The notes: generated by a model from the letters alone, not told the origin. A DNA stretch of 35,628 bases from Terriglobia bacterium (GCA_028716525.1 JAQUPQ010000041.1:1-35628); one strand, 5' to 3'. Counted from the stretch's first letter, positions 1 to 8,165 are shown. Numbers and translations are program-made.

Positions 1-1400
1 GTTCATGTCTGGTGGGAACCTTGTACATTCTTGATGAGCCTTCCATCGGATTGCACCCACGCGATTCGCAGAAACTGATTACTCTGCTGAAAGACCTCCG
101 CAACCTCGGCAATACCGTTGTCGTTGTGGAACACGATGCCGAAATGATGAAGGCGGCCGATTATGTCATCGATCTGGGTCCCGGCGCCGGAGAACTGGGG
201 GGTCATGTTGTTTATTCCGGGCCTTTCGGAAACCTGCTGCAGACCTCACAGTCCTTGACCGGTCGATACCTGAACGGTGATATGCGCATCAACATTCCGC
301 ATCAGCGCACCAAGATCAACGGAAAATTTCTCAAGATTTTCGGCGCGCGGATGCACAACCTCAAAAACATCGATCTCTCCATTCCCCTCGGCATGATGGT
401 CACCATTACCGGCGTCTCAGGATCCGGCAAGTCCACCCTGGTTCACGACATCATCTACGAATCGTACCGGGAATACCGCGGGGAGAAAATCAGCCGACGG
501 GCCTTTACGCGTGTCGAGGGATGGCCGTCCATCAAGGAAGTGGTCATGGTGGACCAGTCTCCCATCGGACGGACCCCGCGTTCTAATCCCATCACTTACC
601 TGAAGGCTTTCGACGCCATTCGAGAAGTCTTTGCCGCCACGCCCGAAGCCCGCAAACACGCCCTTCACGCCGGCCATTTTTCATTCAACATTCCCGGCGG
701 ACGCTGCGAAACCTGCCAGGGAGACGGTCGCGTAACCGTCGAGATGCAATTTCTCGCCGATGTGGAATTGGTGTGCGAAGAATGCAAGGGGCGCCGGTTT
801 AAACCTGACGTCCTGGAAGTACGATACAAAGGCAAGAATATTTATGAAGTGCTTCAAATGACCGTCCGCGAAGCACTGATTTTTTTCTCGGGCTCCCCCA
901 AAGTGGTCAAAAAGTTGAAGGTGCTCGATGACGTGGGCCTGGGATACATTCGCCTGGGCCAGTCCGCAACCACTTTGTCGGGCGGCGAAGCCCAGCGCGT
1001 GAAATTGGCAGCCCACCTGGCTCAAACCACGTGCCAGCAAGTGCTCTACATCTTCGACGAACCCACCACCGGTCTGCATTTTGACGATATCAATAAACTC
1101 CTGCGCGCCTTTCAGAAATTGATCGAAGCCAAAGCTTCGCTGCTGATCATCGAGCATAACCTCGACGTCATCAAATTCTCGGATTGGGTGATTGATTTAG
1201 GCCCGGAAGGCGGAGACGCGGGAGGATATCTGGTGGCCGCCGGAACACCGGAACAGGTTGCCAGGAACGACAAGTCGTACACCGGAAAATTCCTCAAGCC
1301 GGTGCTTTCTCACAACCATGCGCACAATTCCAATCATGGGAACGGAAACTCGGGATCCAAAACTAAAACCGGCGCGTCCGGACCCGCGCGAGCCTGCTAG
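1..1400 (+). CDS. uvrA: UvrA excinuclease subunit, 3' part (5' end outside window)
   Basis: This is the damage-recognition ATPase of nucleotide excision repair, which works with UvrB. The frame is open from the left edge (Ser-Cys-Leu-Val-Gly-Thr-Leu-Tyr), so the GTG at 12 is an internal Val and not a start. The fragment begins in the first ATPase half at the Walker B DEPSIGLH. The second Walker A, GVSGSGKS, lies near 411-434. The C-terminal zinc module has CETC near 704 and CEEC near 774. The second ABC signature LSGGEAQR lies near 976, followed by Walker B FDEPTTGLH near 1051. The C-terminus ends in a low-complexity His/Asn/Gly/Lys tail. It converges on the TPR gene with only 8 bases between stops. 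uvrB lies 22 kb away on the other strand. Confidence 0.97.
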   Translation, partial: SCLVGTLYILDEPSIGLHPRDSQKLITLLKDLRNLGNTVVVVEHDAEMMKAADYVIDLGPGAGELGGHVVYSGPFGNLLQTSQSLTGRYLNGDMRINIPHQRTKINGKFLKIFGARMHNLKNIDLSIPLGMMVTITGVSGSGKSTLVHDIIYESYREYRGEKISRRAFTRVEGWPSIKEVVMVDQSPIGRTPRSNPITYLKAFDAIREVFAATPEARKHALHAGHFSFNIPGGRCETCQGDGRVTVEMQFLADVELVCEECKGRRFKPDVLEVRYKGKNIYEVLQMTVREALIFFSGSPKVVKKLKVLDDVGLGYIRLGQSATTLSGGEAQRVKLAAHLAQTTCQQVLYIFDEPTTGLHFDDINKLLRAFQKLIEAKASLLIIEHNLDVIKFSDWVIDLGPEGGDAGGYLVAAGTPEQVARNDKSYTGKFLKPVLSHNHAHNSNHGNGNSGSKTKTGASGPARAC

Positions 1401-1408
1401 AACTCACT

Positions 1409-1771
1409 TCAGTCAATCTTTTTCATCTCATCGTCAGTTTTCGTTTGCTTCATCATGTCGCGAAACCCCAGCACTTTGGCCACGGCCCCTTCATCTTCGG
1501 CTTCTTTCTTCATGCCTTTCTTCATGTAGAGCATGGACAAGCTGGAATGAGCCAGAATGTCGTCCGGCGCGATCGCAATCAATTGCTTGGCCGCTTCAAT
1601 GCCCTGGTCCAACTCGTTCATGGCGCTGTAGGCATTAATGACCGCATGCCACACATCGGCATACTTCGGATCAATCTCCAGGGCCTTTCGATATCGTTCG
1701 ACCGCTTCGGCGTATTTATCCTCGAGCGCCAGTGAGACGCCCTGCTCGTATAGATCTTCTTTGGATTCCAT
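1409..1771 (-). CDS. Small tetratricopeptide repeat (TPR) protein
   Basis: The protein is about 120 residues and is nearly all TPR helices. Segments such as KYAEAVERYRKALEIDPKYA and ELDQGIEAAKQLIAIAPDD have the alternating Ala/Tyr/Pro pattern of the repeat. It has no signal peptide and no catalytic motif, so it probably serves as a cytosolic protein-binding scaffold; the partner is unknown. I chose ATG at 1771 because GAGGAG lies about 13 bases upstream. A TTG at 1792 would place that ribosome-binding site inside the gene. It sits alone between uvrA and the toxin-antitoxin cluster. Confidence 0.8.
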   Translation of the reverse strand: MESKEDLYEQGVSLALEDKYAEAVERYRKALEIDPKYADVWHAVINAYSAMNELDQGIEAAKQLIAIAPDDILAHSSLSMLYMKKGMKKEAEDEGAVAKVLGFRDMMKQTKTDDEMKKID

Positions 1772-1864
1772 GGGAACTTGAGTTCTCCTCAAACAACATC
1801 TTACACCATTACCGTGGCCCCAGCACGACCCGCGCCCTTCATGAAGCTATGAGTGTGAGTCCAT

Positions 1865-1878
1865 AGCCGCTGGCGGCT
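1865..1878. repeat. Short palindrome with ATAG foot
   Basis: The stem AGCCGC / GCGGCT has a 2-base loop. If read as ATAG (1863-1866) followed by CCGC-TG-GCGG, it matches the layout of the other TAG-CC-footed hairpins in this window (22954, 33581 on the minus strand, 33747). It lies in the 135-base gap between the TPR gene and the relE-like gene. It has no T-run, so it does not look like an intrinsic terminator. Confidence 0.45.
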
Positions 1879-1906
1879 CAGGCGAACGCTCAGTCCCGGG
1901 TGCAAC

Positions 1907-2170
1907 TCAGTCCCTCCAGCCGTAGATTTCTCGGCGATGACCCACGGTGAGGATCAAAATAACCGCTTCCGCCTTTCTGACCTTGTAAAGAATTCTCCAA
2001 TCGCCGACTCGATACGACCATCTATCGCTGAGCAACCCGGTCAATCGCTTCCCGAGCTCAGGATGCTCGGAGATTCTGATTATTGCCTTGCGAACTCGTT
2101 CCTTGACTGTCCCATCCAATTTTCTGATGCGGCGAGCTGCCTCCTGGGTATACAGGATCCTGTAACTCAT
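1907..2170 (-). CDS. RelE/ParE-family toxin
   Basis: An 87-residue protein with the RelE/ParE layout. It opens with YRILYTQEAARRIRKLD, has an Arg-rich helix (VKERVRKAI), and ends in the core strand pattern SYRVGDWRILYKV followed by VGHRREIYG. RelE members cleave mRNA on the ribosome and ParE members poison gyrase; the sequence alone does not say which activity this one has. It overlaps the upstream antitoxin by 4 bases (ATGA), the usual translational coupling of a type II toxin-antitoxin pair. The length is normal for the family and the protein appears intact. Confidence 0.88.
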   Translation of the reverse strand: MSYRILYTQEAARRIRKLDGTVKERVRKAIIRISEHPELGKRLTGLLSDRWSYRVGDWRILYKVRKAEAVILILTVGHRREIYGWRD

Positions 2171-2415
2171 TTAAAGATGCCTTCGTGCTCGACAAGGCGG
2201 TTCGCCCGCTCGTCTTCCTCTGCTTTTAGGAGCGATAACATAAGCCTCTTGTCCGCAAGAATCTCCAAGGTCTCCAACTCTTCAGGCGAAACAAGGACGG
2301 CAGAAGGTGCGCCGTTCTTTGTAATCACCACGCGATCGCGCTTGTTCTTGCCGAGGCTAGCGACCATCTCGGGTAGATGTGCCCTCACAAACGATACGGG
2401 AGCGATCTTCGTCAT
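2167..2415 (-). CDS. Phd/YefM-family antitoxin
   Basis: An 82-residue antitoxin with a Phd/YefM N-terminal DNA-binding domain: it opens with an ARAHLPEMV-like segment and carries RVVITKNGAPSAVLVSPEELETLE, the family hallmark. The charged C-terminal tail (KAEEDERANRLVEHEGIFK) would wrap the toxin. The start ATG at 2415 has GGAGG at 2425-2429 on the minus strand, spacing 9. It is followed directly by the RelE-like toxin. It probably represses its own promoter through the perfect palindrome at 2438-2455. Confidence 0.88.
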   Translation of the reverse strand: MTKIAPVSFVRAHLPEMVASLGKNKRDRVVITKNGAPSAVLVSPEELETLEILADKRLMLSLLKAEEDERANRLVEHEGIFK

Positions 2416-2435
2416 TAGTTTGGTCCTCCGAATTC

Positions 2436-2464
2436 ATTGTACAGAATTCTGTACATATTTTCCA
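2436..2464 (-). promoter_or_regulatory. Antitoxin promoter with overlapping 18-bp operator palindrome
   Basis: On the minus strand a -35-like TGGAAA (2459-2464) and a -10-like TACAAT (2436-2441) are 17 bases apart. A perfect palindrome, TGTACAGAATTCTGTACA (2438-2455), fills the spacer and runs into the -10. Type II antitoxins of the Phd family typically bind such palindromes to autorepress. The palindrome and hexamers are seen; the binding is inferred. Confidence 0.7.
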
Positions 2465-2533
2465 GGGGGCACCATCTCGGGCCACGGCTGGCCATCAGTG
2501 GCGCCGACCGCGGCATACGATTGTTAGCGGGCA

Positions 2534-2881
2534 TTATTCTTGCGGGTCAACCAATGATAAGATTCGGGCGGTCACTTCTTGCATAATGGACGCAGGAACT
2601 GATCCTGTGCGCTTGGCGTTTCTAACCCGCCAATCAAGGCTTTTGATTTGATCGCAGAGGATCGCGCCCTCTATTTCCATCCCTTGAGGAAGCTCCACCT
2701 CAAACGGATAGCCCTTGATCCGCGATGTGATCGGGCAGACAAGTGCTAACCCAACTCGCTGATTGTAGACCCGAGGTGAAATCACCAGCGCCGGACGATG
2801 GCCAGCTTGTTCACTCCCGGCTTGGGGATTGAAATGAAGCCACACCACATCGCCCCGCTCAGGAGCTCTGGCCGCATCCAT
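2534..2881 (-). CDS. mazF: MazF/PemK/ChpB-family endoribonuclease toxin
   Basis: About 115 residues with the full MazF fold signature: RGDVVWLHFNPQAGSEQAGHRP near the N-terminus, then RPALVISPRVYN, CPITSRIKGYPFEVELP and ILCDQIKSLDWR. These proteins cleave mRNA at short specific sequences when the antitoxin is lost. ATG at 2881 is preferred: GGGAGG lies 7 bases upstream, and the start overlaps the mazE stop as TGATG. A TTG at 2887 would also be in frame. No truncation is visible. Confidence 0.92.
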   Translation of the reverse strand: MDAARAPERGDVVWLHFNPQAGSEQAGHRPALVISPRVYNQRVGLALVCPITSRIKGYPFEVELPQGMEIEGAILCDQIKSLDWRVRNAKRTGSVPASIMQEVTARILSLVDPQE

Positions 2882-3123
2882 CACCAAACCTCCCGACCGC
2901 GAGGTCCGCCCGTATTCACTTCACCATGCAGGTTCTTGTTCGTAACCTTTTGAAGAAGTTCGCTCAGCCGGTACGTTCGCCGCCGTGCAGCCCTAACAAC
3001 CAAATCACCGTCCCGCATGGATAAATCAACTTGCGAGCCGGCTTCAACTCCTGCTTCTTCGGCAAAAGACCGCGGAATCCGCAATCCCAGGCTGTTGCCC
3101 CATCGCTGGATTTTCGTCTGCAT
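2881..3123 (-). CDS. mazE: MazE/AbrB-family antitoxin
   Basis: An 80-residue protein with the AbrB/MazE swapped-hairpin domain: MQTKIQRWGNSLGLRIPRSFAE followed by GSQVDLSMRDGDLVV. The C-terminal tail would bind MazF. ATG at 3123 is preferred over longer in-frame starts because GGAGGTGG lies just upstream and the domain begins right there. Its stop overlaps the mazF start by one base. It is likely autoregulated through the inverted repeat that covers its -10 box. Confidence 0.9.
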   Translation of the reverse strand: MQTKIQRWGNSLGLRIPRSFAEEAGVEAGSQVDLSMRDGDLVVRAARRRTYRLSELLQKVTNKNLHGEVNTGGPRGREVW

Positions 3124-3137
3124 CCACCACCTCCGGA

Positions 3138-3175
3138 TATACATTGAGTATACACACCACCGGTCCGACGGTCTA
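3138..3175 (-). promoter_or_regulatory. mazE promoter with inverted repeat
   Basis: On the minus strand TAGACC (3170-3175) and TATACT (3147-3152) are separated by 17 bases, a plausible sigma-70 pair. An inverted repeat, TATAC-N5-GTATA (3138-3152), covers the -10. That is the expected position for a MazE/MazEF operator. The promoter call is inferred from spacing and match only. Confidence 0.55.
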
Positions 3176-3302
3176 TCCTTTTTGTTCGCATCCGTAAAGC
3201 AGTAGGCCAATCCTTGGTAGGGCTCGGGGATTAAACAGGATCATCTACAAACAGGGGCAGAAGGTCAAGTGCGAGTGAATTCAAACAACCCGCATACTGA
3301 GA

Positions 3303-3815
3303 TTAAAACGCGGTTTCGGACCAGGCAAATGAAGCCAACCGCCAATCGGCGTTCTGACGCACAAAAATCCAAACGCCGTGGCCTTTGTAACTCTGAATGT
3401 TTTTCTGAGTGTAGGCGTTCGAGGTCTTCATGAAATCCGCATCTGCAATCAGGGCATTGGGAGCTGTTCTTACTTGAATGTTTGAAAACTCCAGTTTCAC
3501 GGCCTGCCCATCCCGGAAATAATCGTGGTAATAAATCCGGGCGCGCGCCAAGTCCATCGACTCTCCGGAATTGCCGTTCACTTCGGTGTAATCCGAGGCG
3601 CAGTTGTTCAACAGTTGGTCGGCATCATGACTTTGAAACGCTTCCTTCTCACGATCCAACAAACCGCGGGCGGTTTGGGTCAGATCTTCCTGCTTTACGA
3701 CCTCCACGCGGGCGGCCTCTCTCTTGGCGCGCCACTCGTCGACCTTCTGACTCAACAGATAACCGCCCGCCGCTCCCACGCCCAGAATGAGCAACACGTA
3801 GATCATGCCTTTCAC
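3303..3815 (-). CDS. Membrane-anchored SnoaL/DUF4440-like protein
   Basis: A 170-residue protein with one N-terminal membrane segment (MIYVLLILGVGAAGGYLLS) and a charged linker. It then has an NTF2/SnoaL-like domain: a helix with FQSHDADQLLNNCASDYTEVNG, a central strand set, and WIFVRQNADWRLASFAWSE at the end. That order is typical of DUF4440 proteins, which are mostly of unknown function. The domain should lie outside the cytoplasm. GTG at 3815 is preferred because AGAGG sits about 6 bases upstream; ATG at 3806 is the alternative. A second DUF4440-type gene lies at 15998. Confidence 0.75.
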   Translation of the reverse strand: MKGMIYVLLILGVGAAGGYLLSQKVDEWRAKREAARVEVVKQEDLTQTARGLLDREKEAFQSHDADQLLNNCASDYTEVNGNSGESMDLARARIYYHDYFRDGQAVKLEFSNIQVRTAPNALIADADFMKTSNAYTQKNIQSYKGHGVWIFVRQNADWRLASFAWSETAF

Positions 3816-4035
3816 GATTCACCTCTGAATAAACCTAACCTGGATGGGCTAGCCCTAAAAAGGACTATTCTATAAGGAATCCAGGAAGCGATGAAGTTTG
3901 CAAACGGTCCAACACACACCCGGGGACCTTTCTGTTGCTTCTCTGGGGGTTTCAGTCTCATGGTTTCCTGGTTTCCTTATGAATATTTTTCCGCATTTTC
4001 TGGTCGGTTTCGTCACAAACTCCATTGACAAGCAA

Positions 4036-4641
4036 TTAAACGGGGACGCCAAGTTTCATGGCAATGTAATCGACCACCTCGCGCAGCGTGTACAGAAATC
4101 GCTCGGTGGCGGAGTTTTCAATAGGACTATCCGGAACGGGGGAGGCGTAAACCCGGTCTCCAAGCCGCCCAAAAATAAGCTTGCATCGAAACAGATGGAA
4201 TCCATCGCTAACGAGAATGGCGGACTGAAGCCCCTCGCGTTTCATCCGCAACGACACCGATTCGGCGCTTTGGCTGGTGGTTTCTCCATGAGCGTCCGCC
4301 TCCACCGCTTCTGCGGGAATTCCTTTGTGGATCAAATATTCGCGTCCGGCTCCGGCTTCGCTGAATCTCCGATCCCGGCCATAACCCCCCGTCGCGATGA
4401 TACGCGAAGCGAATCCGCGCTTATACAACTCCAGAGCGTGGTCCAGGCGTGCCCGTAAAACCGGCGAGGGGCGGCCATTATATTGGGCCGCACCCAGAAC
4501 AATGATGCAATCAGCCTTCTGAGCCTCGTCGACCCCCGCCTGCTTTCGGATCAGGGAATACAGGGAGGCACAGTAAGCCAACGCTCCCAGAATTACAACG
4601 GCGACGACGGCCGCAAATCCGCGATGCGCTCGGTTTGCCAT
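4036..4641 (-). CDS. YdcF/SanA-like DUF218 membrane protein
   Basis: A 201-residue protein. One N-terminal membrane helix (residues ~8-28) is followed by a DUF218 domain: ADCIIVLGAAQYNGRPSPVLRARLDHALELY, RIIATGGYG, ETTSQSAES and AILVSDGFHLFR. DUF218 proteins include SanA and ElyC, which are linked to envelope integrity; their reaction is not settled. The length is normal. It lies 10 bases downstream of tsaC on the same strand and is probably co-transcribed with it. The link with t6A synthesis is positional only. Confidence 0.85.
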   Translation of the reverse strand: MANRAHRGFAAVVAVVILGALAYCASLYSLIRKQAGVDEAQKADCIIVLGAAQYNGRPSPVLRARLDHALELYKRGFASRIIATGGYGRDRRFSEAGAGREYLIHKGIPAEAVEADAHGETTSQSAESVSLRMKREGLQSAILVSDGFHLFRCKLIFGRLGDRVYASPVPDSPIENSATERFLYTLREVVDYIAMKLGVPV

Positions 4642-4651
4642 GGACCGGATC

Positions 4652-5290
4652 TCACAACCAACGTTTCAATTTTTCCTTCCCGATGGCTCCCTCTCGAATA
4701 ATTGAAGGTTGGGAGGAGGTCAAATCCAAAACGGTTGAAGGTTTTTTAGCCGAAACGGCTCCCCCATCGATCAGGATATCCACGCGTCCTCCCAGCTGAT
4801 CCAGAACCTGGCTGGCCGTGGTGCAAGACGGCAGGGTGGAGAGATTGGCGCTGGTGGCGGTCAATGGAACGCCTGCGGATTGAACCAAAGCCCTCGCCAA
4901 CTCCGAATCGGGCAACCGGACGCCAATGTTTCCCGTGCCGCCCGTGACTTTGAGCGGAAGGCGATGGGATGCCTTTAAAACCAAGGTCAACGGTCCGGGC
5001 CAGAATTTTTCCGCTATTTGACTGAAGATTTCCGGAATTTCCGCCGCCACCATCTTGACATGAGCCATTTCACCGATCAGAAGGAGCAAGGGATTGGTTC
5101 GCGGTCGGCCCTTGATTTGATAAACACGCTCCACGGCTGACAAATTGAAGGGATCGGCCGCCAAACCGTAAAACGTATCTGTGGGAAAGGCCACAACGCG
5201 TCCCCGTTGAATGGCGCGTCCTGCCGGCGCGAGCTCAACCGCTTTAAATCGTCTTCGATCCAGGGTGATAATTTCCGTGGAAACATGCAT
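4652..5290 (-). CDS. tsaC: TsaC/YwlC/YrdC threonylcarbamoyl-AMP synthase
   Basis: It makes L-threonylcarbamoyl-AMP from Thr, bicarbonate and ATP, the first step of tRNA t6A37 formation. The 212 residues form a YrdC domain: GRVVAFPTDTFYGLAADPFN, then KGRPRTNPL (the Lys/Arg substrate loop), FWPGPLTLVL, NIGVRLPDSELA and PLTATSANLS. There is no Sua5 C-terminal domain, so it is the short TsaC type. Its partner tsaE is at 9772. It is divergent from the large exported protein gene and is followed by the DUF218 gene. Confidence 0.95.
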   Translation of the reverse strand: MHVSTEIITLDRRRFKAVELAPAGRAIQRGRVVAFPTDTFYGLAADPFNLSAVERVYQIKGRPRTNPLLLLIGEMAHVKMVAAEIPEIFSQIAEKFWPGPLTLVLKASHRLPLKVTGGTGNIGVRLPDSELARALVQSAGVPLTATSANLSTLPSCTTASQVLDQLGGRVDILIDGGAVSAKKPSTVLDLTSSQPSIIREGAIGKEKLKRWL

Positions 5291-5404
5291 AGTGGAACTC
5301 AGAATCTCGGCGAGAACTCAAGCGAGTGTTTTAGATGCTTAAAATCAACGCATTATCGCATATCCCGGCGACTTTTCAAGTCAACCGGCCCGAAGACTTC
5401 TCAA

Positions 5405-5433
5405 TTGCTTTTTTGGGCCGCTAACTTTATTAT
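5405..5433 (+). promoter_or_regulatory. Candidate sigma-70 promoter for exported repeat protein
   Basis: TTGCTT (5405-5410), a 17-base spacer and TATTAT (5428-5433) lie about 95 bases before the preferred start at 5527. The region between tsaC (-) and this gene (+) is the divergent promoter zone. The call rests on hexamer match and spacing. Confidence 0.5.
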
Positions 5434-5450
5434 AGGCAGTTGATTCAACC

Positions 5451-5470
5451 TTCTGGAATCTTCTGGAATC
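5451..5470 (+). repeat. Tandem 10-bp duplication in leader
   Basis: TTCTGGAATC occurs twice in direct succession (5451-5460 and 5461-5470), between the candidate promoter and the start codon at 5527. It may be a replication-slip duplication or a paired binding site; nothing else marks it. Confidence 0.6.
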
Positions 5471-5526
5471 TAAGAAGATGTTTGCGGTCGGCACATCGAA
5501 ATCATCAAATCTATTGGCAGGAGCAG

Positions 5527-8088
5527 ATGATCCAAAAAAAGGCGGCGATTTCTTGGTTTTTTGTAATTATTTTCGCGGTTTTCTCCACCCCTGAACTCAT
5601 CTCCTGGGCCCAGTTAAACCCGCTCGCGCTTCCCAAAGCTACTTTGACGGCAGCCGTGGGAACCGCCGATACAACACTGACTGTTAATTCCACCACGGGA
5701 TTTCCCGCTTCGGGTTTCGTCGCCCTCGATACGGAAGTGATGAGCTACACCAATGTCACTTCTACAACCATCGTACTGGGCGCCCGGGGACAGCTTTCCA
5801 CTACGGCTGCGGCTCACTCCAGCGGCGCGGTAGCAACTTATTTTCCTGTTCATGCCGGATTGTTGACGAGTTCAATTGATGCTGCGGCAACGACCCTCAA
5901 CCTCAATTCCACAGCGACATTTCCATCAGGCGGCGGCTCCGTCCTGATCGACCAGGAGATCCTGGGCTATTCCGGAACCACTGGCACGGCTTTGACATCG
6001 GTAACGAGGGGCACAAACAGCACTGCGGCTGCGGCTCATAACGCCGGGGCCGTTGTCATCGGACGACCCAATCCTCCGTTCCGGCAAACTTACATCGCTC
6101 CACGTTTGCTTTCAGCGAGCGACAACTTCTCCGGGTTTGCTTTGGTCAATCTGTCGGATGGACCTGCCAACGTAACTTTGACACCAACCAACTCGGATGG
6201 ATCGGGCGTGACCGTGACCGATTCCAACGGAAATTCCACAACCGTCTCAAAAAGCTTTGTAATTCCCGCACATCAGCAATTCGTGGCGGATGTTCCGACG
6301 GCGCTCGGAGACTTGGGTGGAGATCGAGATTTTTATGCCGAGATCAGCACGGGTAACCCCGATGCATTGGGTGTCGTTCCCATCGGGACTTTGGTGCCCG
6401 GCTTTGGCCTGACCAGTCTCGATATTGCGCCTGTCTCAACGGCTGAACCCACCGATGTGATCTTGCCGGTGGCATTTCAAAATACCGCACAACTTGGACC
6501 CGGTGTGGCTTTGGAAATCGGGATCGTCGAATCCGTCATCCCTTCCGCCATTACCGCCAATTTTGTCGATGCCAATGGAAACGTGGTTCAGTCGACGACT
6601 TTGACGCCCTCGGCCAGCAGCCGGACCATTCGGGGCCTGTCCGACCTGTTTTCTAATCTCGCGAATCAAGAAGTCACCAGCGGGTACATCCATCTCACAT
6701 CGTTGACCCCGTTCCTGGCGTACGAGCTTCTCCATGTAGGCAAGGAGAATGCGTATTTTGAAGGCAAAGAGAGCAGCGATGCTTCGCCCACAGTGCGTTT
6801 GCCTCTGGCTATTTCCGGCGGCGCTTACTCGACCCGGCTGCTCCTGGTGGATGGAACTCCCGCCGTTTCAGGGCAGACGCCCGTCGGTGTCGTCAATGCC
6901 GTGGTGACGGCCTACACTCCCGACGGATCCCTTTTGTCCGGACCTGGAATCACAAACCCCGCGACCGTCACTTTTCCTGTCTCGGGGCAATTCTCCGGAT
7001 TCATCGGCTCGCTCCTGGGTCTGAGGAGCAACCAGTTCTTCTTGGGAAATTTAAAGATCTCTTTGGGTGGCGGTTCCAGTACATCAGGGATTCTGGCATC
7101 GGCATTGCTTCTCAACAATCCGCAAAATGAGTTGACCTCGATCATCGGACAGATCAACCCAAAACCCGAATTGACCCTGACACCGGCGCTCATTGACGCT
7201 CTGATAACAACCGGACTGACGGTCGTCAATCCGAACGATACGACGGCAACTGCCGTGGTGAATTTCATTCGCGGCAATGGGCAGATCGCGGAAACCAAGC
7301 AGATGATCGTTCCGCCCAACGGTCAGGCGGTCACAACCTTGGCGAGTTTCTTCCCCAACGAAGGACCGAGCTCCGACGGGTATATTCAAATTAACAGTAC
7401 GCTGCCCGTTTTTGGCGCCATGGTATTTGAAGACGGCGTATTCCTGGCATCGACATTTCCCGTGGGTTTGCGGGATGCCCTCGCGCTTTCCCCGAATCCC
7501 ATGGGCTTGGCCACGCCCAACAGTCCGAGCGTACCCTTGAGTGCTTCCTCATATCCTTTGACCGTGCAGATTCCCACTCCCGCTCCGACGGGCGGCTTGA
7601 CAGTCAACCTGAGCATTTCGGCTCCGGTCATCGCCTCTTTGGGTTCAAACACCGTGACCATCCCTGCCGGCCAGACCAATGCTTCGGTTACTGTTTTTGG
7701 AAACATCAGCGGGTCGACCCTCGTGGAAGCGACTGCACCGGGCTTCACCCCCGCCGCTGCGGTGGTAGCTGTCCAGAACGCCACAGATCTAACCGTGTCG
7801 CGGAATGTCATCCTTTCCCCTCAACATCCCACGGTGTTCAGCGGGGGACAAATTCAATTTTCGCTGACATTCGACACCACCAATCCACCTCCCGTCGAAT
7901 GGCTTGTTTCCGGCGTTCAGAATGGATTGAACTCCGTCGGCACCATAACTCAATCGGGATTTTTTACGGCTCCTTTGTTGTTGCCGACTGATCAACCCTT
8001 GTTGGTGCAGATCGGTGTCATCAATATCAATACGACATTCATTGGGGCAGCAACGATTGTCACGGTCCTTCCTCCACCTGCCCCTTGA
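5527..8088 (+). CDS. Large exported repeat-rich beta-sandwich protein
   Basis: I do not recognise a named family. From ATG 5527 (AGGAG 3 bases upstream) it is 853 residues with a signal peptide (KKAAISWFFVIIFAVFSTPELISWAQ). An upstream in-frame ATG at 5440 would bury the signal. Two ~66-residue tandem units (nt 5641-5838 and 5860-6060) share a TTL-N-ST-FP core, an E-V/I-L-Y strand, RG, and TAAAH-GAV. The middle holds about four diverged copies of a module with a V-N-type strand, a D-G turn, a polar strand and a closing GYI-S-P-A strand (around 6100-6390, 6460-6740, 6820-7120, 7195-7440). The C-terminus has two Ig-like segments, the last resembling a BIG domain (LSPQHPTVFSGGQIQFSL). It is rich in Thr, Ser, Ala and Val with few Cys, as expected for a secreted or surface protein. 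Confidence 0.8.
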   Translation: MIQKKAAISWFFVIIFAVFSTPELISWAQLNPLALPKATLTAAVGTADTTLTVNSTTGFPASGFVALDTEVMSYTNVTSTTIVLGARGQLSTTAAAHSSGAVATYFPVHAGLLTSSIDAAATTLNLNSTATFPSGGGSVLIDQEILGYSGTTGTALTSVTRGTNSTAAAAHNAGAVVIGRPNPPFRQTYIAPRLLSASDNFSGFALVNLSDGPANVTLTPTNSDGSGVTVTDSNGNSTTVSKSFVIPAHQQFVADVPTALGDLGGDRDFYAEISTGNPDALGVVPIGTLVPGFGLTSLDIAPVSTAEPTDVILPVAFQNTAQLGPGVALEIGIVESVIPSAITANFVDANGNVVQSTTLTPSASSRTIRGLSDLFSNLANQEVTSGYIHLTSLTPFLAYELLHVGKENAYFEGKESSDASPTVRLPLAISGGAYSTRLLLVDGTPAVSGQTPVGVVNAVVTAYTPDGSLLSGPGITNPATVTFPVSGQFSGFIGSLLGLRSNQFFLGNLKISLGGGSSTSGILASALLLNNPQNELTSIIGQINPKPELTLTPALIDALITTGLTVVNPNDTTATAVVNFIRGNGQIAETKQMIVPPNGQAVTTLASFFPNEGPSSDGYIQINSTLPVFGAMVFEDGVFLASTFPVGLRDALALSPNPMGLATPNSPSVPLSASSYPLTVQIPTPAPTGGLTVNLSISAPVIASLGSNTVTIPAGQTNASVTVFGNISGSTLVEATAPGFTPAAAVVAVQNATDLTVSRNVILSPQHPTVFSGGQIQFSLTFDTTNPPPVEWLVSGVQNGLNSVGTITQSGFFTAPLLLPTDQPLLVQIGVININTTFIGAATIVTVLPPPAP

Positions 8089-8165
8089 GGACCGCGCTGG
8101 TCACAGCCCGAGCACCCCATTCCTCTCCGCGATGAGGATTACCGGTTCCAGCTTGTGGAGTGGCG

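Noticed and set aside
3870-4052. 60-codon minus-strand frame between the DUF218 and SnoaL-like genes
   Set aside because: It overlaps the end of the DUF218 gene on the same strand, lacks a ribosome-binding site and shows no domain.
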